A stretch of DNA of 64,000 nucleotides, from assembly GCA_049487715.1 (NCBI GenBank), contig CP150572.1, positions 434,001-498,000 of the forward strand. Direction: 5' to 3'. The notes beneath the pieces were generated by a model. The model saw nothing but the letters and a program-made list of their open reading frames with translations. It was not told where the DNA came from and made no database searches. Positions 32,860 through 43,353 of the stretch are shown here, in pieces (position 1 is the first letter of the stretch; every line of letters begins with the position of its first letter). This stretch comes from Pycnococcus provasolii (lineage: Eukaryota; Chlorophyta; Pseudoscourfieldiophyceae; Pseudoscourfieldiales). The position numbers and the translations under genes were made by a program.

Positions 32860-33457
32860 CCGAGCATCCGCATACGTTGTCAGATATGAGCCGGAGATAT
32901 GAGCCGAAGCTGAGGTTACCCTAACCGGTATGAAAGAGTGGGCAGCATGAGCACGAGAAGAAGGGAAAGTGCGAGGAGAGTGCCATGAGGTACTCTGACG
33001 TGCGAGCATGCCACACACCGAGCAATAATGACACGACACTGAGCACAAATGACGCGGTAAAGGTACTTAAGGGGAAGAAGACGTGGTAGGCGGGAGGAGG
33101 CGTGTGTGTCCCCCCCACGTGGTCCCGTTGCGATGGATTCTCAAGAATGGATTGAGCCTCAGGAGGGAGGGAGGGGAAGGAAGGAAGCACTGGGGCCGGG
33201 AGCTCCGGAGATGAGTAGGACGGGTGACGCGCTGCATAACCCTAACCCTAACCCTAAGGGATCCCGAAGATTGGAGGATCAATCAGCACCTTCATCACGG
33301 AAAGGGTGCACTACAGTGTGATATCCATAACATGCACAACTTCGTCAAGAGTTCTACAGTATTTCTTTTTTTTTAATTAAAAAAACTTTAGTAGAGTTAC
33401 AAAACAACCAGGGGCCGTGGGCCCCAGCCTGAAGCATACGTGTGTATCTTGTTCTTT
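32860..33457. promoter_or_regulatory. spacer with telomere-like motifs
   Basis: This spacer is upstream of bestrophin and downstream of the AEC gene. It carries ttaccctaacc at 32917-32927, about 60-70 bases upstream of the bestrophin ATG, and a CCCTAA array at 33237-33257. The rest holds C/T- and A/T-rich patches with no supported gene. Confidence 0.45.
33237..33257 (+). repeat. interstitial telomere-like (CCCTAA)n array
   Basis: Three and a half perfect CCCTAA units, the complement of TTAGGG. The unit is of the six-base kind, not the TTTAGGG of most land plants. Confidence 0.9.
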
Positions 33458-34765
33458 TCAGAGCCAGCTGCGCGCTGATCTCGCAGGACCTGCCGTTCCT
33501 CCTCCCCTGTGAGGAAGAAGGCCTCTCCTGCCTATTCTTCCGCACATTCGACCGCCGTGCCGTGCGGGTGAGTGACGACGATGGCGCTGAACAACACCAG
33601 CTTCGATGGAACCGCCGCGCTGGCCACCACCACTTTCCATCTCCTTCGACGGCGCCGATGCCGCCGGCTCGAGCGCGGGGAGCACCGCAGAAACAGGAAC
33701 CGCGAGCTGGGGCGACGCCGGATCGAAGGACTCCTCCGTCTCCACCGCCATCGGCAGAACCACCGCGGGAGGCTTGGCAGCCTCCAGGAATCCGGGAAGG
33801 CCGTGCGCGAGAACGCTGCAACCAAGCACCGCGCCAACCATCGGCGTGAGGTGCTGCGGGATCACCGCGAACAGCACGACGATCGCCAAGCTCGCAACGT
33901 TGGTCATGTTCACCGCGAGAGAAACGAGGCTGACATTTCTCTTCTCCGCAGCCGCGGCGTAGTCGATGTAAACAGCCGGTACGGGGCACGCGAGCACCAC
34001 CTGAAGCACCAGCGGGGCTGGGTAGGGAAGCGGCAGAGTGGCGGCGAGCACCGCGCCAACGAGCAGGCCAATTCCGTAGCGCAGCGTCAGCACGGCATTC
34101 AGCGCAGCCGCCTGGCGCGGCTGCGCCGTAATCTCGAAGAGAACGCCCAGTGCCACGAGAATGAGCGGCGCATTCGCCTTGGCGACGGGTGCAAGGGTTG
34201 TGGTCACCACCAGTGGAAGCGACACCTGCATGGCGTGCAACAGAAGGCTGACATAAACCGCCACGAGAGGTGGGAATGTGGCGATCCGCCGGATCAGCTT
34301 GCCAGGTTTCATGCCGTCTGAGCGCGCGGAGAAGAACACCACGTAGCTCATCACGAACGTCACCAAGCAGTTGGCAACGTCAATGGCAATGGACGAACGC
34401 AGCGCCTCTTGGCCCCACAGCGCGGCCACGAACGGGTGCGCGAAGTTCGCGACGTTCCAGCCGAGCAGCATGGCCACCATCGCCGCCCGAGACGACGGCC
34501 TCCAGTTTCGGAAAGCGAAGAAGCCGCCCACAAGCATGCAAATGTTGTATATGAAAGCAACGCCGGCAAGCTGCGCACCTACAGTCAAGTCGGTGGCAGC
34601 GTTGAACTCAAGAAGAAGGCTTGCGGGTAGCGTGACGAAGATGGCTCCACGAAGTGCGGCACGAGCGTGGATAGGCTGCCATATGCTCAGACGGCGCATG
34701 AGCACGCCGACGAGCACATATGAGATGGACACCGCCAACTTGGTGAGCGGTTGAAGGTCGATCAT
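33458..34765 (-). CDS. auxin-efflux-carrier family (AEC/PIN-like) membrane transporter
   Basis: This 435-residue frame has two blocks of hydrophobic helices. The first block (LAVSISYVLVGVLMRRLS onward, with GWNVANFAHPFVAALWG) and the second (LLVGAVLAATLPLPYPAPLV, then CPVPAVYIDYAAAAEKRNV) follow the membrane-transport family PF03547. The CPVP crossing motif in the second block corresponds to the kinked transport helix, and the short central loop is of the PILS/bacterial type, not the long-loop PIN type. The substrate is unknown: algal members are not necessarily auxin carriers. The C-terminal 80 residues are Ala/Pro/Gly-rich and end in an Arg-rich tail with no family counterpart. Confidence 0.8.
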   Translation of the reverse strand: MIDLQPLTKLAVSISYVLVGVLMRRLSIWQPIHARAALRGAIFVTLPASLLLEFNAATDLTVGAQLAGVAFIYNICMLVGGFFAFRNWRPSSRAAMVAMLLGWNVANFAHPFVAALWGQEALRSSIAIDVANCLVTFVMSYVVFFSARSDGMKPGKLIRRIATFPPLVAVYVSLLLHAMQVSLPLVVTTTLAPVAKANAPLILVALGVLFEITAQPRQAAALNAVLTLRYGIGLLVGAVLAATLPLPYPAPLVLQVVLACPVPAVYIDYAAAAEKRNVSLVSLAVNMTNVASLAIVVLFAVIPQHLTPMVGAVLGCSVLAHGLPGFLEAAKPPAVVLPMAVETEESFDPASPQLAVPVSAVLPALEPAASAPSKEMESGGGQRGGSIEAGVVQRHRRHSPARHGGRMCGRIGRRGLLPHRGGGTAGPARSARSWL

Positions 34766-34783
34766 GACGTTGGTGTAGTCGAT

Positions 34784-34814
<31 letters not shown>

Positions 34815-36519
34815 CTATATTATGTATGTATTTGTAGTCGTATAGTCGATGTAGTAGTAGCTGGTAGGTAAGTAGGTAGTAGGTTTTTTTTTTTTGGAAC
34901 GTGCGTGCGTTGCAGTGTGGAACGAGAAGGTATGAGCGGTGTCCAAAGACTTTTGTTTGTTTTGTTTGTATTCTTCGCCTCTCTTCTCAGGTATTCTCTC
35001 TCGTCGAGACAAAAAGCAAACAAAACGAGGCAAAAGAGGCACTTCTCAGCGCAACATCTGCCCACAAGCCCTCCTTCCCTTGCAGTGCACCCTACCGTCT
35101 TTGTGTAGTAGGCAGCAGCTGTGTCGTGTAGTCCTCCAGTGTCTCCATGAACCACACCTCACCTCACCTCACCAAACTGTTCCCCACCGTTTTTCTTTGT
35201 TGCTCCTTTATGTTGTCTTTTTTTTTCTTTTTGGGCAAACGCGACTTCCGTCAACCCCACCCTCCTCACTATAGAACCTTGCGAACGAACTCACCAGCAA
35301 CTACTCACAAATCAAGTGAAAGTTGTGCCAAATGTCGCACACACACACAAAATGAAATCGGTGCGAGCACTTGGAATCTGAACGAAACGTTTCGAGACTT
35401 TCTTCCCTGAGTGAACTGCTGCAGCAGCAAACCGAATTCAATTTAATTTCAAATGCAAGTGAACCGCACAAGCTAGTGAAGTGTCATGCACACACACACA
35501 CACACACACGCCAGCAAGTAACTCCACAAAGTCTTCGAAGACTCGGATCCACAAACAAAGTGCGAAATGAAAAGGGAATGACACCGGGAGTGCGAACTAA
35601 TGACGCGTCAAAACAAAAAAACGAGGCAAAGCAGGCGGGGCGTGTCCTACCCGAATACTAAAAATGAAAAAAAGATGGAAAGTGCTCCCCCCCGAAGAAA
35701 TGAAAAAAATTGGAAAACTAAAATCCGCAAAAACCAAATCTCGCGGTTTTAAATTCCCGTTGGTTTTGGGGTGGTATTTACATTTTTTAATATTATGCTG
35801 TCGTGCAGTCCGCGGCCTATATCGTACCCGGTAGTGGTAAGTGGTGCCGCCATTTGCTTTTCCTATTTGAGGTCATGTTTTCTGTTTGGCACGCCTTTTC
35901 TTGCGTGCACTTACAGTATTACTTACCTCTCATCTTCAAAAATAGGCGGCGCAGGGACATATCTCCGCCTCGCCGCCTCCTTACCCTACCTTTTTATTCA
36001 GTGGGACTGTCTCGGACCTCCCATTTCGCCGCCGTCGGACTCCGGGACCACGCCTGATGCTTTGAGAGGTGGGTGGGCCGTGGGTGTCTCCTTCTTCTCT
36101 CATTTGTATTCCGGAACGAACGAACGAACGTCCGGAATGCGTTCACGCGTCTCGCAAAGTTGCTTGCAACAACTTTGGTCCTCTCTCACTCCCTCACCTT
36201 TCGGCTTTCGCTTCGCATTTGCAAAGGGTGGTCAACCGTTTGACCAAACTCTACCACTCTCGAAGGAGCACGAGAAGGAAGAAGGCGTGCTAGAAGAAAA
36301 GGGTACGATAAGAAAAAGATCAAAAAAAGAGTTCCGAATATATATCAGCACGCGTCGTGCATCCATCCATGGGTACCAACAACAAGTTGGTTTGGTTTGG
36401 GGGTTTGGAAACACGCCTTCGCATTCGCATTTCGGGGATGGGAACTGGGAAGGAAAACGCCTTGGAAGCGACTTCCATTCTCCGCCGGCGCATCTCTCAT
36501 GCCAACGTGCTGTCGGTGA
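34766..36519. other. long intergenic region with microsatellites
   Basis: The largest gene-free stretch here (about 1.75 kb), upstream of two divergent genes. A (GTA)n microsatellite (34784-34813) lies just ahead of the AEC start. A (CA)n tract is at 35487-35509. A phrase tttggtttgggggtttgg lies at 36390-36407, also seen in other spacers. A 250-codon open frame at 35771-36523 has no protein-like composition and I do not call it. Confidence 0.45.
34784..34813 (+). repeat. (GTA)n microsatellite
   Basis: About ten tandem GTA units lie 20 bases upstream of the AEC start codon, with shorter GTA runs repeated at 34850-34860. In the transcript of that gene they would read as TAC repeats in the leader. 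Confidence 0.9.
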
Positions 36520-38385
36520 ATGACGACAGCCACGGAGTTGTTGTACGGCTCGCTCCCTCAACTCGCCGACGCCATCGCGCACACCGCGCACAGACGCGTG
36601 GGACTGCAGTTCCCAGACGACCGACTTGGCGATGCGCTCGCCGTCGAATCGCAAATGCACGACCACCTCGCCGCGAGGGGGCGACACGACGTCGCGCTCT
36701 TCGTGCTTGCAGACGCATCCACGTCGCCGTGCTGCGTTGACGAAGTCGCGGCAAAACACGCGGACATCACGCTCGTCGTGCAGTTTGGACACAGCTGCAT
36801 GACGCCACCCGCAAACGTGGAGGTTATTCGCAGATTCGCCAGGAGAAGGGTGGACGCCAACCAAATAGCACACGCGATACAGGAGGAACTTTCAGTTGAC
36901 ACACCCGTCGTCGTGTTTCTTGCGCAGGATGCAACGCACGCGTTGCAAGATGTCAGCACCGCGGTGCGCGCAACACGCGTGGGAAACGAAAGCAGCGTTT
37001 CGTTTGCAACCATCAACGTCGGCGGCGGCGACAACGACGACGACGAAAGCTGGCACTATGCCAACGCATTTGACGGACACGTCAACTCTCCCGACTTGCG
37101 GCAGCTCCAAGACCAGCGTCGTCCAACGTTAACGGAACGCGGTGGGTACAGCTGGAGATTACCGCCTCGCGCACGTGACAGCCAGCAGGTGAACTACGTG
37201 TGGGTCGGTGACGAGCAAAGCGCGCACTACGTGCAGCTGCGCCTGCTGTACAATCGCGTTCCCTGGCACCGCGTCGACCTCGACGACGATCCACCTCTTC
37301 GCTTGCACCGCGACGACGTTGGCAATGCCCCTCGTGCGCTTCGCCGCCGCCGATTTGTCATGCAGCGCGCCCTGGAGGCGGACATCGTCGCGATCGTCGC
37401 TTGTGTGCTCGGCGCTCGGGGGTGTCGCGCCGAGGTGGAGCGGCTTCGACGACGCATTGCAGGTACGGGGCGAAAGACGTACGTCCTTTCCGTCGGACGT
37501 GTGACTCCAGCGAAGCTTGCGAATTACGCCGAGGTGGGCGCGTTTGTGCTCGTCGCGTGCCCGCAAACGGCGCTGCTTGACGACCGCGAGTATCTGCGGC
37601 CTGTGCTGACTCCATTCGAGGCGGAGCTCGCGTTTCTGGGTGGAGAGGATGGCGCTGCGTTGTGGGATGGAGTTTCGTACGCGTTTCAGTCTCCCAAGGA
37701 GGAGGGGGAGGAGGAAGAAGGCGGCGGCGGCGGCGAAGAAGAAGGCGTGCGAGGCGATGGCAACGAGACTGGTGCTCTTCTCGCAAGCGAGCTCGCACAG
37801 CCTCGCGCGCGTGAGGCACCGCTGACTCTGTCCGCTGCGCGGCACGTCAGCGCACCTACGGCAACCACTGCGGCGGAGTACTTGAAGAGCGTGCGCACGT
37901 GGAGTGGCATGGGCTCCGCGATGGTGGCAAATGGCGACGACAGCGACGACGACGACGGAAGAAACAAGGCACCTGCACACCCTCGCCTTGGCCGCCGCGG
38001 TCGAGCGGCTGGCTACTACGGCATGGATGGTGGGCAACAGCCACCACCCACGGAAGACGAACGTCGCGCGCACGTGGCTCGCTTTTTGGCACGCGCGCGC
38101 GAGCTTGCGTTTTTCGCGCGTCCGAGTGCCGTGAGAGCAGCAGCCGTGAGCGCTGCGTCGGAGCCGCGCCTGGCGCTGACTGGTGCGTCTGGCTCGGATG
38201 ACGTCAACGTCAACGTCGACGCCCTGTCTGAGGCGGTGTTGGCATGCGAGTCGTCGGCATACGCACGTTGGTGCGCCGGCGCGTGCGACGGCGCTCGCGA
38301 GTACGTTCACGATATCGCGCTCGGCATGCTTCGTCACCTCGCGCATCGTCCCCTGATGGGTGACCGTCTAAGATCGCTCGTATAG
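36520..38385 (+). CDS. DPH2: diphthamide biosynthesis protein 2 (DPH2)
   Basis: This intact 621-residue frame carries the DPH1/DPH2 landmarks: GLQFPDDRLGDA near residue 28, VLADASTSPCCVDEVAAKH with the first iron-sulphur Cys region, VVQFGHSCMTPP, and later YVLSVGRVTPAKLANYAEV and VLVACPQTALLDDREYLRPV. DPH2 pairs with DPH1 in the radical enzyme that adds the first group to the diphthamide His of translation elongation factor 2. An acidic Glu/Gly insert (about residues 390-410) and an Asp-rich one (about 470) lengthen it beyond the usual 500-residue size. The C-terminus continues with a part that I do not recognise. Confidence 0.88.
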   Translation: MTTATELLYGSLPQLADAIAHTAHRRVGLQFPDDRLGDALAVESQMHDHLAARGRHDVALFVLADASTSPCCVDEVAAKHADITLVVQFGHSCMTPPANVEVIRRFARRRVDANQIAHAIQEELSVDTPVVVFLAQDATHALQDVSTAVRATRVGNESSVSFATINVGGGDNDDDESWHYANAFDGHVNSPDLRQLQDQRRPTLTERGGYSWRLPPRARDSQQVNYVWVGDEQSAHYVQLRLLYNRVPWHRVDLDDDPPLRLHRDDVGNAPRALRRRRFVMQRALEADIVAIVACVLGARGCRAEVERLRRRIAGTGRKTYVLSVGRVTPAKLANYAEVGAFVLVACPQTALLDDREYLRPVLTPFEAELAFLGGEDGAALWDGVSYAFQSPKEEGEEEEGGGGGEEEGVRGDGNETGALLASELAQPRAREAPLTLSAARHVSAPTATTAAEYLKSVRTWSGMGSAMVANGDDSDDDDGRNKAPAHPRLGRRGRAAGYYGMDGGQQPPPTEDERRAHVARFLARARELAFFARPSAVRAAAVSAASEPRLALTGASGSDDVNVNVDALSEAVLACESSAYARWCAGACDGAREYVHDIALGMLRHLAHRPLMGDRLRSLV

Positions 38386-38622
38386 TAATGAAGTGTACTT
38401 TATTCTGTCCAGCGGTCGTCCATTCACACCATTCAGCCCATTCACCGGTGCGATTCACTACGCGAATTTGTACAAAGCACGCTAACTCGCCGCTCGTAAT
38501 TCTTAAAGAGTACTTTCACTCGAATATAACTGGTAAATTCATCCTAAAAATCCGTTGACGTGTACCTACCCGCCCGTAGAGCTCGATCAGAAATACCCCC
38601 CCCACCCGGCCAACTGCTTGCT

Positions 38623-39906
38623 TTAGAGATTGGCGACCTCGGCGAGGAAGCGGCGTTTGACCAAGGCGCTCATTCCCATGTCGTCGAGGTCTCCATCGGT
38701 GACGTCCTTGAGGTCGTCCACCGATGCGACGCCAAGGCTCTGCAAGGGAGCGAGGAAACGCTCCTTGTCCACGCGCGCCGCGTCGAGAAAGCCTTCGATC
38801 GTCATGACACTCGTGACACTCGTTTGCGTCGGCACAATGGGCGGTGCAGCAGGCTCCGTCGACGGTGGGGGGGTGACTGCGACACCCGCCGCATAACCTA
38901 TAGTTTGATGATGCTGAACGGTAAGCACTGATTGTCCGGAAGCACCTGCCGTTTGATGATCCTCCAGGTCGAGTTGCGCCTGAAGCTGCCGCGCGAGATC
39001 CTCGTCGCTCAAAGGTGGTCCTCCGGCAGGCACAGCAGGTGGTGATGCTTGTTGCTGCCCTGGGATGGGCGTAGTAGCCGTAGCGACGGCGGCGTAGGCG
39101 GGTTGAGTCGGTTGGCCGGTGAACATCATCGGTTGGCCCATCATCGGTTGGCCCATCATCGGTTGGCCCATCATCGGTTGGCCCGCCATCGGCACTGGTA
39201 GTGCTTGTTGGGTCATTGCGACTGCGGGTCCAACGACCGGCGTCTGGACATTACGCCGATGCGAAAAGCAGCAACATTTGCCGAAGTAGCACGCAAGAAT
39301 GCCGCCTCCAGCTGCGACGAGGATTCCAATCACGATACCGGCGATCGCACCATCGCTCAATTTGGGCAACGAAGTATCATAGCCGCAGCAGTCGCCAGCG
39401 TCTTTACAGCATACTTCACTCTCAACCGAGGCTCCATAGTGGAACCGTTCCCTGAACTCCGGAGACATTGGGCACCAGCTTCCATCCTTTTTCAAGTCGT
39501 CGCGTAATTTCCCGTCTTCATCTACGCAATGAGTAGCGCACCCATTAGCTCTGAGTCTATCGTTCGAGAGTGGAGAGCCAATAATCACCGGATCGTCGCC
39601 ATTGCTCCACATGTCGTAGTCTGACAAGTCTCTCGACAGTTTTTCGGCGATAGTGCGCATTTCCGGCTTCCAGAGTTCTGTGACATGACTGCACGCAGGC
39701 GTTTCTGGGAATGTGCTGAAGCACTTGTCAATCCACACCTCTAGTACGGCCGAACCCAGGTTGTAAGCTGTCTGCATGTTATCGGAAGTTCCGTACCCGG
39801 ACCTAGTCTCACACCTATGGTTGGCACGCCGCTTAGGTGCCAGCTCCTGCGCCTCCACCACCACCGCCGGCACCCCAACCGCGAGTAGCAGAACGAGCGT
39901 GCGCAT
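38623..39906 (-). CDS. type I membrane protein: Cys-rich ectodomain, UIM-like motif and C-terminal SAM domain
   Basis: The protein has about 427 residues from MRTLVLLLAVGVPAVVVEA at 39906, a clear signal peptide. The ectodomain (about 25-190) has spaced cysteines (ending EVCCKDAGDCCGYD). One membrane helix follows (GAIAGIVIGILVAAGGGILA), bordered by CYFGKCCC, where palmitoylation is possible. The cytosolic part has four PMMGQ repeats, a Pro/Ala-rich stretch, LSDEDLARQLQAQLDLEDHQ (a ubiquitin-interacting-like helix) and a C-terminal SAM domain: IEGFLDAARVDKERFLAPL, GVASVDDLKDVTDGDLDDM, ALVKRRFLAEV. SAM domains mediate oligomers. The combination suggests a receptor or adaptor at the cell surface or endosome; ligand and partners are unknown. 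Confidence 0.65.
   Translation of the reverse strand: MRTLVLLLAVGVPAVVVEAQELAPKRRANHRCETRSGYGTSDNMQTAYNLGSAVLEVWIDKCFSTFPETPACSHVTELWKPEMRTIAEKLSRDLSDYDMWSNGDDPVIIGSPLSNDRLRANGCATHCVDEDGKLRDDLKKDGSWCPMSPEFRERFHYGASVESEVCCKDAGDCCGYDTSLPKLSDGAIAGIVIGILVAAGGGILACYFGKCCCFSHRRNVQTPVVGPAVAMTQQALPVPMAGQPMMGQPMMGQPMMGQPMMFTGQPTQPAYAAVATATTPIPGQQQASPPAVPAGGPPLSDEDLARQLQAQLDLEDHQTAGASGQSVLTVQHHQTIGYAAGVAVTPPPSTEPAAPPIVPTQTSVTSVMTIEGFLDAARVDKERFLAPLQSLGVASVDDLKDVTDGDLDDMGMSALVKRRFLAEVANL
39127..39190 (-). repeat. 15-bp tandem repeat encoding PMMGQ
   Basis: Four nearly exact 15-base units encode the repeated PMMGQ in the cytosolic part of the membrane protein. Near identity at silent positions points to recent expansion. 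Confidence 0.9.
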
Positions 39907-40790
39907 GATGGTGGTGGTAAACTTGCACGGTGCACCACCGGTCATTGATGTCGTCATAGTCACGAGTGAAGATGAGGCAGGGACACGCTCAGCACTTCGT
40001 AGAATAGCAGTGGCGAGTCGGCAAGCAAGAAGCCAAGAGCTCAGCCAGCCAGCCTAATGATGTGACTGGCGAGGAACCACAACACGGCAACACCGCAGTG
40101 GCCACGAGTCACCGCTTGGTATGCCGGCTGGCCAGTCAGTGGTAATTTGCTCAAGATCCAAAAGTCAAGCAAGCCTCAAGCCTCGTTCGATCGAGCTGGT
40201 GAAATCGCCTCCTCTCAAGACTAGAACTTCTCTCTCTCAGCCCTTGACTGTTGCGTGCGTGTCTCTCTCAAGAGGACTTCAACAAGCAAGAATCGTTGCG
40301 AATGAATGACGAGCGAACGAAGGGGAATCACCACGAAGTAGTGACTGAAGTAGTGAAGTGAGGCCACCACCACAACGCACAAGGCACAACGCACAACAAG
40401 GCACACAAGGCCGCACAACCGGCACAAGGCCGCACAACGCACTGGCCTGAACGGGTTGTTGTACACGTGTATAGCTTATTATACGGTAATAACTTAAGAA
40501 GTTCCGTTCCGTTCCGTTCAGCCGAATGAGAATGGAATGTAAGCAAGCCTAACCTTACATACTCAGACCAGTTGATGGGCCAGCCTGTACTCCATGCAAG
40601 CCTTGCAAGCACGGTGGTACCAGACCAAACCCCCAAACCAAACCCCCCAACCAAACCCCCAAACAGAAGAAAACCAAAACAAAGATGAAAAACCCAAACC
40701 CCCAAAGTGTCCACGGGGACAGGGGCCGCCGGCCTGCCTCCCTTCCTCCATCGCCCATCACCCCCTCGTTCATTCCCAAAAACACCGAAG
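39907..40790. promoter_or_regulatory. divergent spacer upstream of uL4
   Basis: This spacer holds the promoters of the membrane protein and of ribosomal protein uL4. It contains agcctaacctta near 40548 and a C/A-rich tract ccaaaccaaaccccccaacc (40633-40652) about 150 bases before the uL4 start. A long ORF on the minus strand (40328-41389) is mostly the shadow of uL4. Confidence 0.4.
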
Positions 40791-41978
40791 ATGGTCGCAG
40801 CCGCCCGTCCGTCCGTGACCGTGCACCCCGCGCTTGCCTCCGAGGGCGTGGGCGCCGCGCTCAAGCTCCCCGAGGTGTTCAAGTCGCCCGTGCGACCTGA
40901 CCTCGTGCTGTTTGTGCACACGAACATGGCGAAAAACGCACGCCAGCCGTACGCCGTCTCGCTCGCCGCAGGACACCAGTCGTCCGCGGAGTCGTGGGGT
41001 ACCGGCCGTGCCGTTTCGCGTATCCCCCGTGTGCCCGGAGGTGGAACGCACCGCGCAGGACAGGCGGCGTTCGGTAACATGTGCCGAGGAGGACGCATGT
41101 TCGCGCCGACGCACACGTGGAGGCGCTGGCACCGCAAGGTGAATGTGCAGATGAAGAGGTACGCCGTCTGCTCGGCGCTTGCGGCGTCCGCCGTCCCCTC
41201 GCTCGTCATGGCGCGTGGACACCTCATTAACGACGTCCCTGAGATCCCGTTGGTCATCTCTGACGCCGCCGAGTCTATCACGAAGGCCTCCAAGGCACTG
41301 GAGGTGCTCAAGCTTGCTGGCGCTGGCCCGGAGCTCGAGAAGGTTGCCAAGTCGCGCAACATTCGCCGTGGCAAGGGTAAGATGCGCAACCGCCGCTACA
41401 CGCAGCGTCGCGGCATCCTCGTCATCTACGGAAGCGACAACGGCATCGTCAAGGCGATGCGCAACGTGCCCGGCGTGGACGTTGCCAACGTGAACACGCT
41501 CAACCTGCTGGACCTCGCCCCCGGCGCTCACATGGGACGCTTGATCGTCTGGACAAAGTCGGCGTTCTCGGCGCTCGACAAGGTGTACGGAACCCGCGAT
41601 GCGCCCTCTGAGGTGAAGAAGGGCTTCACGCTCCCGCGCCACATGATGTCCAACTCGGACCTTAACCGCATCATCAACAGCGACGAGATCCAGTCGATTG
41701 TGCGTGCACCCAAGGACGGTGGCAAGCGCGCGCCGCTCAAGAAGAACCCGCTGAAGAACATCGGCGCGATGCTCAAGCTCAACCCGTACGCGAAGCAGGC
41801 ACGTGTGGACAAGAACGCTGTGCCGAAGGTTGTCAAGGACAGCAAGAAGTTCAAGGCGATTGGCGACAAGTTCTACAACAAGATGATGGTGGACAGCGAG
41901 TACGACGGAGAGCTGTTCGTGAAGTTCGCGTCATGGCTCGAGCAGAAGACGACCGCCGAAGTTCCGGAGGAGGAGTAA
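40791..41978 (+). CDS. RPL4: 60S ribosomal protein uL4 (L4)
   Basis: This intact 395-residue protein has a length near the family norm. It starts [12 protein letters not shown] at 40791; an upstream in-frame Met is less likely. Family segments: [38 protein letters not shown], the tunnel-lining loop [19 protein letters not shown], and [16 protein letters not shown]. The C-terminal extension ([19 protein letters not shown]) is typical of eukaryotes. uL4 lines the exit tunnel of the large cytosolic subunit. Confidence 0.97.
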   Translation: MVAAARPSVTVHPALASEGVGAALKLPEVFKSPVRPDLVLFVHTNMAKNARQPYAVSLAAGHQSSAESWGTGRAVSRIPRVPGGGTHRAGQAAFGNMCRGGRMFAPTHTWRRWHRKVNVQMKRYAVCSALAASAVPSLVMARGHLINDVPEIPLVISDAAESITKASKALEVLKLAGAGPELEKVAKSRNIRRGKGKMRNRRYTQRRGILVIYGSDNGIVKAMRNVPGVDVANVNTLNLLDLAPGAHMGRLIVWTKSAFSALDKVYGTRDAPSEVKKGFTLPRHMMSNSDLNRIINSDEIQSIVRAPKDGGKRAPLKKNPLKNIGAMLKLNPYAKQARVDKNAVPKVVKDSKKFKAIGDKFYNKMMVDSEYDGELFVKFASWLEQKTTAEVPEEE

Positions 41979-42087
41979 GCTTTTGTGCTGGATTTATTGT
42001 TTTCGCCAACTGTAAATACAACACATCACTGCGTGTCTTTTGCGTGCAACCATATTTTGCTTTTTGAGGGGGAAAAAACAAAACGGT

Positions 42088-42798
42088 CTATTGGTAACAG
42101 AGCGGCATTCCTGGTCGACGTCCTCTGCTTGGCACGTCTGACTGCGCGGCAACAGGCAAGAAGATCTGCGCGCCGTTGTTGGACGTGGCGCTCGACTCCC
42201 CTTCCTGAAACGTCCTACGTCCTTGCCGCCTTGGGGCGCTTCCCGTTTCCACGCCTCCAAGTTGTGCACGCAGCACGGCTGTGTCCGTCATGACTTTCGG
42301 CGCCGTGCGTCTTTTTGTGGTTGCGATGCGCGCGTCTCTCTCTCTCGGCACGAATTCGCCGTTGTTCTCCTCCGTTGCGAACGGGCACGTGTTCCCCGCC
42401 TTGGACGGCGGTCTGGTTGGTTCGGCCGGCGGGTACTTCGCCACCGCCCCGCAGTAGATTGCTTGCAGTGCGTTATCGTTTTCGATGTGGCACCTCGACA
42501 CAGGTGCGTGCACAGCAATGGGCGGCACACCTGCGGCGGCCTGTGCCTTTAGCGCAGCGTTTGCGACAAATCTCTGGCTTGCGTTCGTTCCCGGCAGTCT
42601 ATCGTCAAGCAGACGTGCAGTATTTCCCTGCGCGAAGTCGTTGCACTGGTATCCCGCCGGTACGTGCGTGTGTTTATCTTCTAATAAAAAAGACAAAGAA
42701 GAACTCCTAGAAGCATCCCACAAAGGCGGACGGTTACTTGTGCGCGAAGTATACGACGTGGACGGGAACATTATCACACCTGAAGAAACAGGTGTCAC
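42088..42798 (-). CDS. hypothetical 236-residue protein, doubtful
   Basis: An uninterrupted frame lies in the spacer downstream of uL4. Its centre (SQRFVANAALKAQAAAGVPP, then IAVHAPVSRCHIENDNALQA) has a fair protein-like composition, but no family is recognised and both ends are low complexity. An overlapping plus-strand frame (42485-42820) is about equally plausible, so this could also be noncoding. Confidence 0.22.
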   Translation of the reverse strand: MTPVSSGVIMFPSTSYTSRTSNRPPLWDASRSSSLSFLLEDKHTHVPAGYQCNDFAQGNTARLLDDRLPGTNASQRFVANAALKAQAAAGVPPIAVHAPVSRCHIENDNALQAIYCGAVAKYPPAEPTRPPSKAGNTCPFATEENNGEFVPRERDARIATTKRRTAPKVMTDTAVLRAQLGGVETGSAPRRQGRRTFQEGESSATSNNGAQIFLPVAAQSDVPSRGRRPGMPLCYQ

Positions 42799-42820
42799 TG
42801 CTCTAAAGGTAGAGCCTTAA

Positions 42821-43353
42821 CTTAACGTTACCGGCCCTAGGTGGAAGAAACAGGTAAAGGTAGGTGGAAGGAGGGGATGAGCCGTACCCCCGCGGGTAGA
42901 GTCCCCCCCTGGGGCAACCCTAACCAACGAGGGGGAGGCTGAGACTCAATAATGGGGGGCAACAACACAACAACACAACAGACAGTTGAACAACAGACAA
43001 CAACAAGCAGTTAACTGTTAAGGGGGTCCCCTCCCGAGAGCTCGCTCGCTTGTCAGTGTTTCTTCGCTTGTCAGCTACTTAGTGTTTCTTGGGAGGCCTT
43101 AAGGAGGCTCGGGACAGGTCTCCCCCCTGGGGGTATCCCCTAAAGGTTAGGTGGTGTGGATCCTGATGGGAAACGATGTTAGGGTTAGGGTGAGGCAGTT
43201 CGGGTTTCGGGTTAGGGTTAGGAAGTTAGGGTTTAGGCAGTTCCCTCTACCTTAGGGGTTTCCCGTGTTCCTCTCCAACCACCTCCCCTTCTGCCCAGTG
43301 CCCTTCCCTTCCGGACTTCCCCTCACTATTAATTTCTCCCAAGTTACCAACAT
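42821..43353. promoter_or_regulatory. spacer upstream of the PNGase gene, telomere-like repeats
   Basis: The spacer holds runs such as caacaacacaacaacacaac (42960-42990), a pair of near-identical phrases around cgcttgtcag and tagtgtttcttgggagg (43045-43100), and a TTAGGG-type cluster at 43179-43240 about 110 bases ahead of the PNGase ATG. Confidence 0.5.
43179..43240 (+). repeat. interstitial telomere-like TTAGGG cluster
   Basis: Several ttaggg units and variants (tttcggg, tttagg) occur in 60 bases. Most match the six-base TTAGGG type. Confidence 0.85.

Noticed and set aside
35771-36523. A 250-codon plus-strand frame upstream of DPH2
   Set aside because: It shows no family motif, mixed low-complexity composition, and ends inside the start of DPH2.
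37159-38346. A 395-codon minus-strand frame opposite DPH2
   Set aside because: No conserved features; the plus strand carries the DPH2 motifs.
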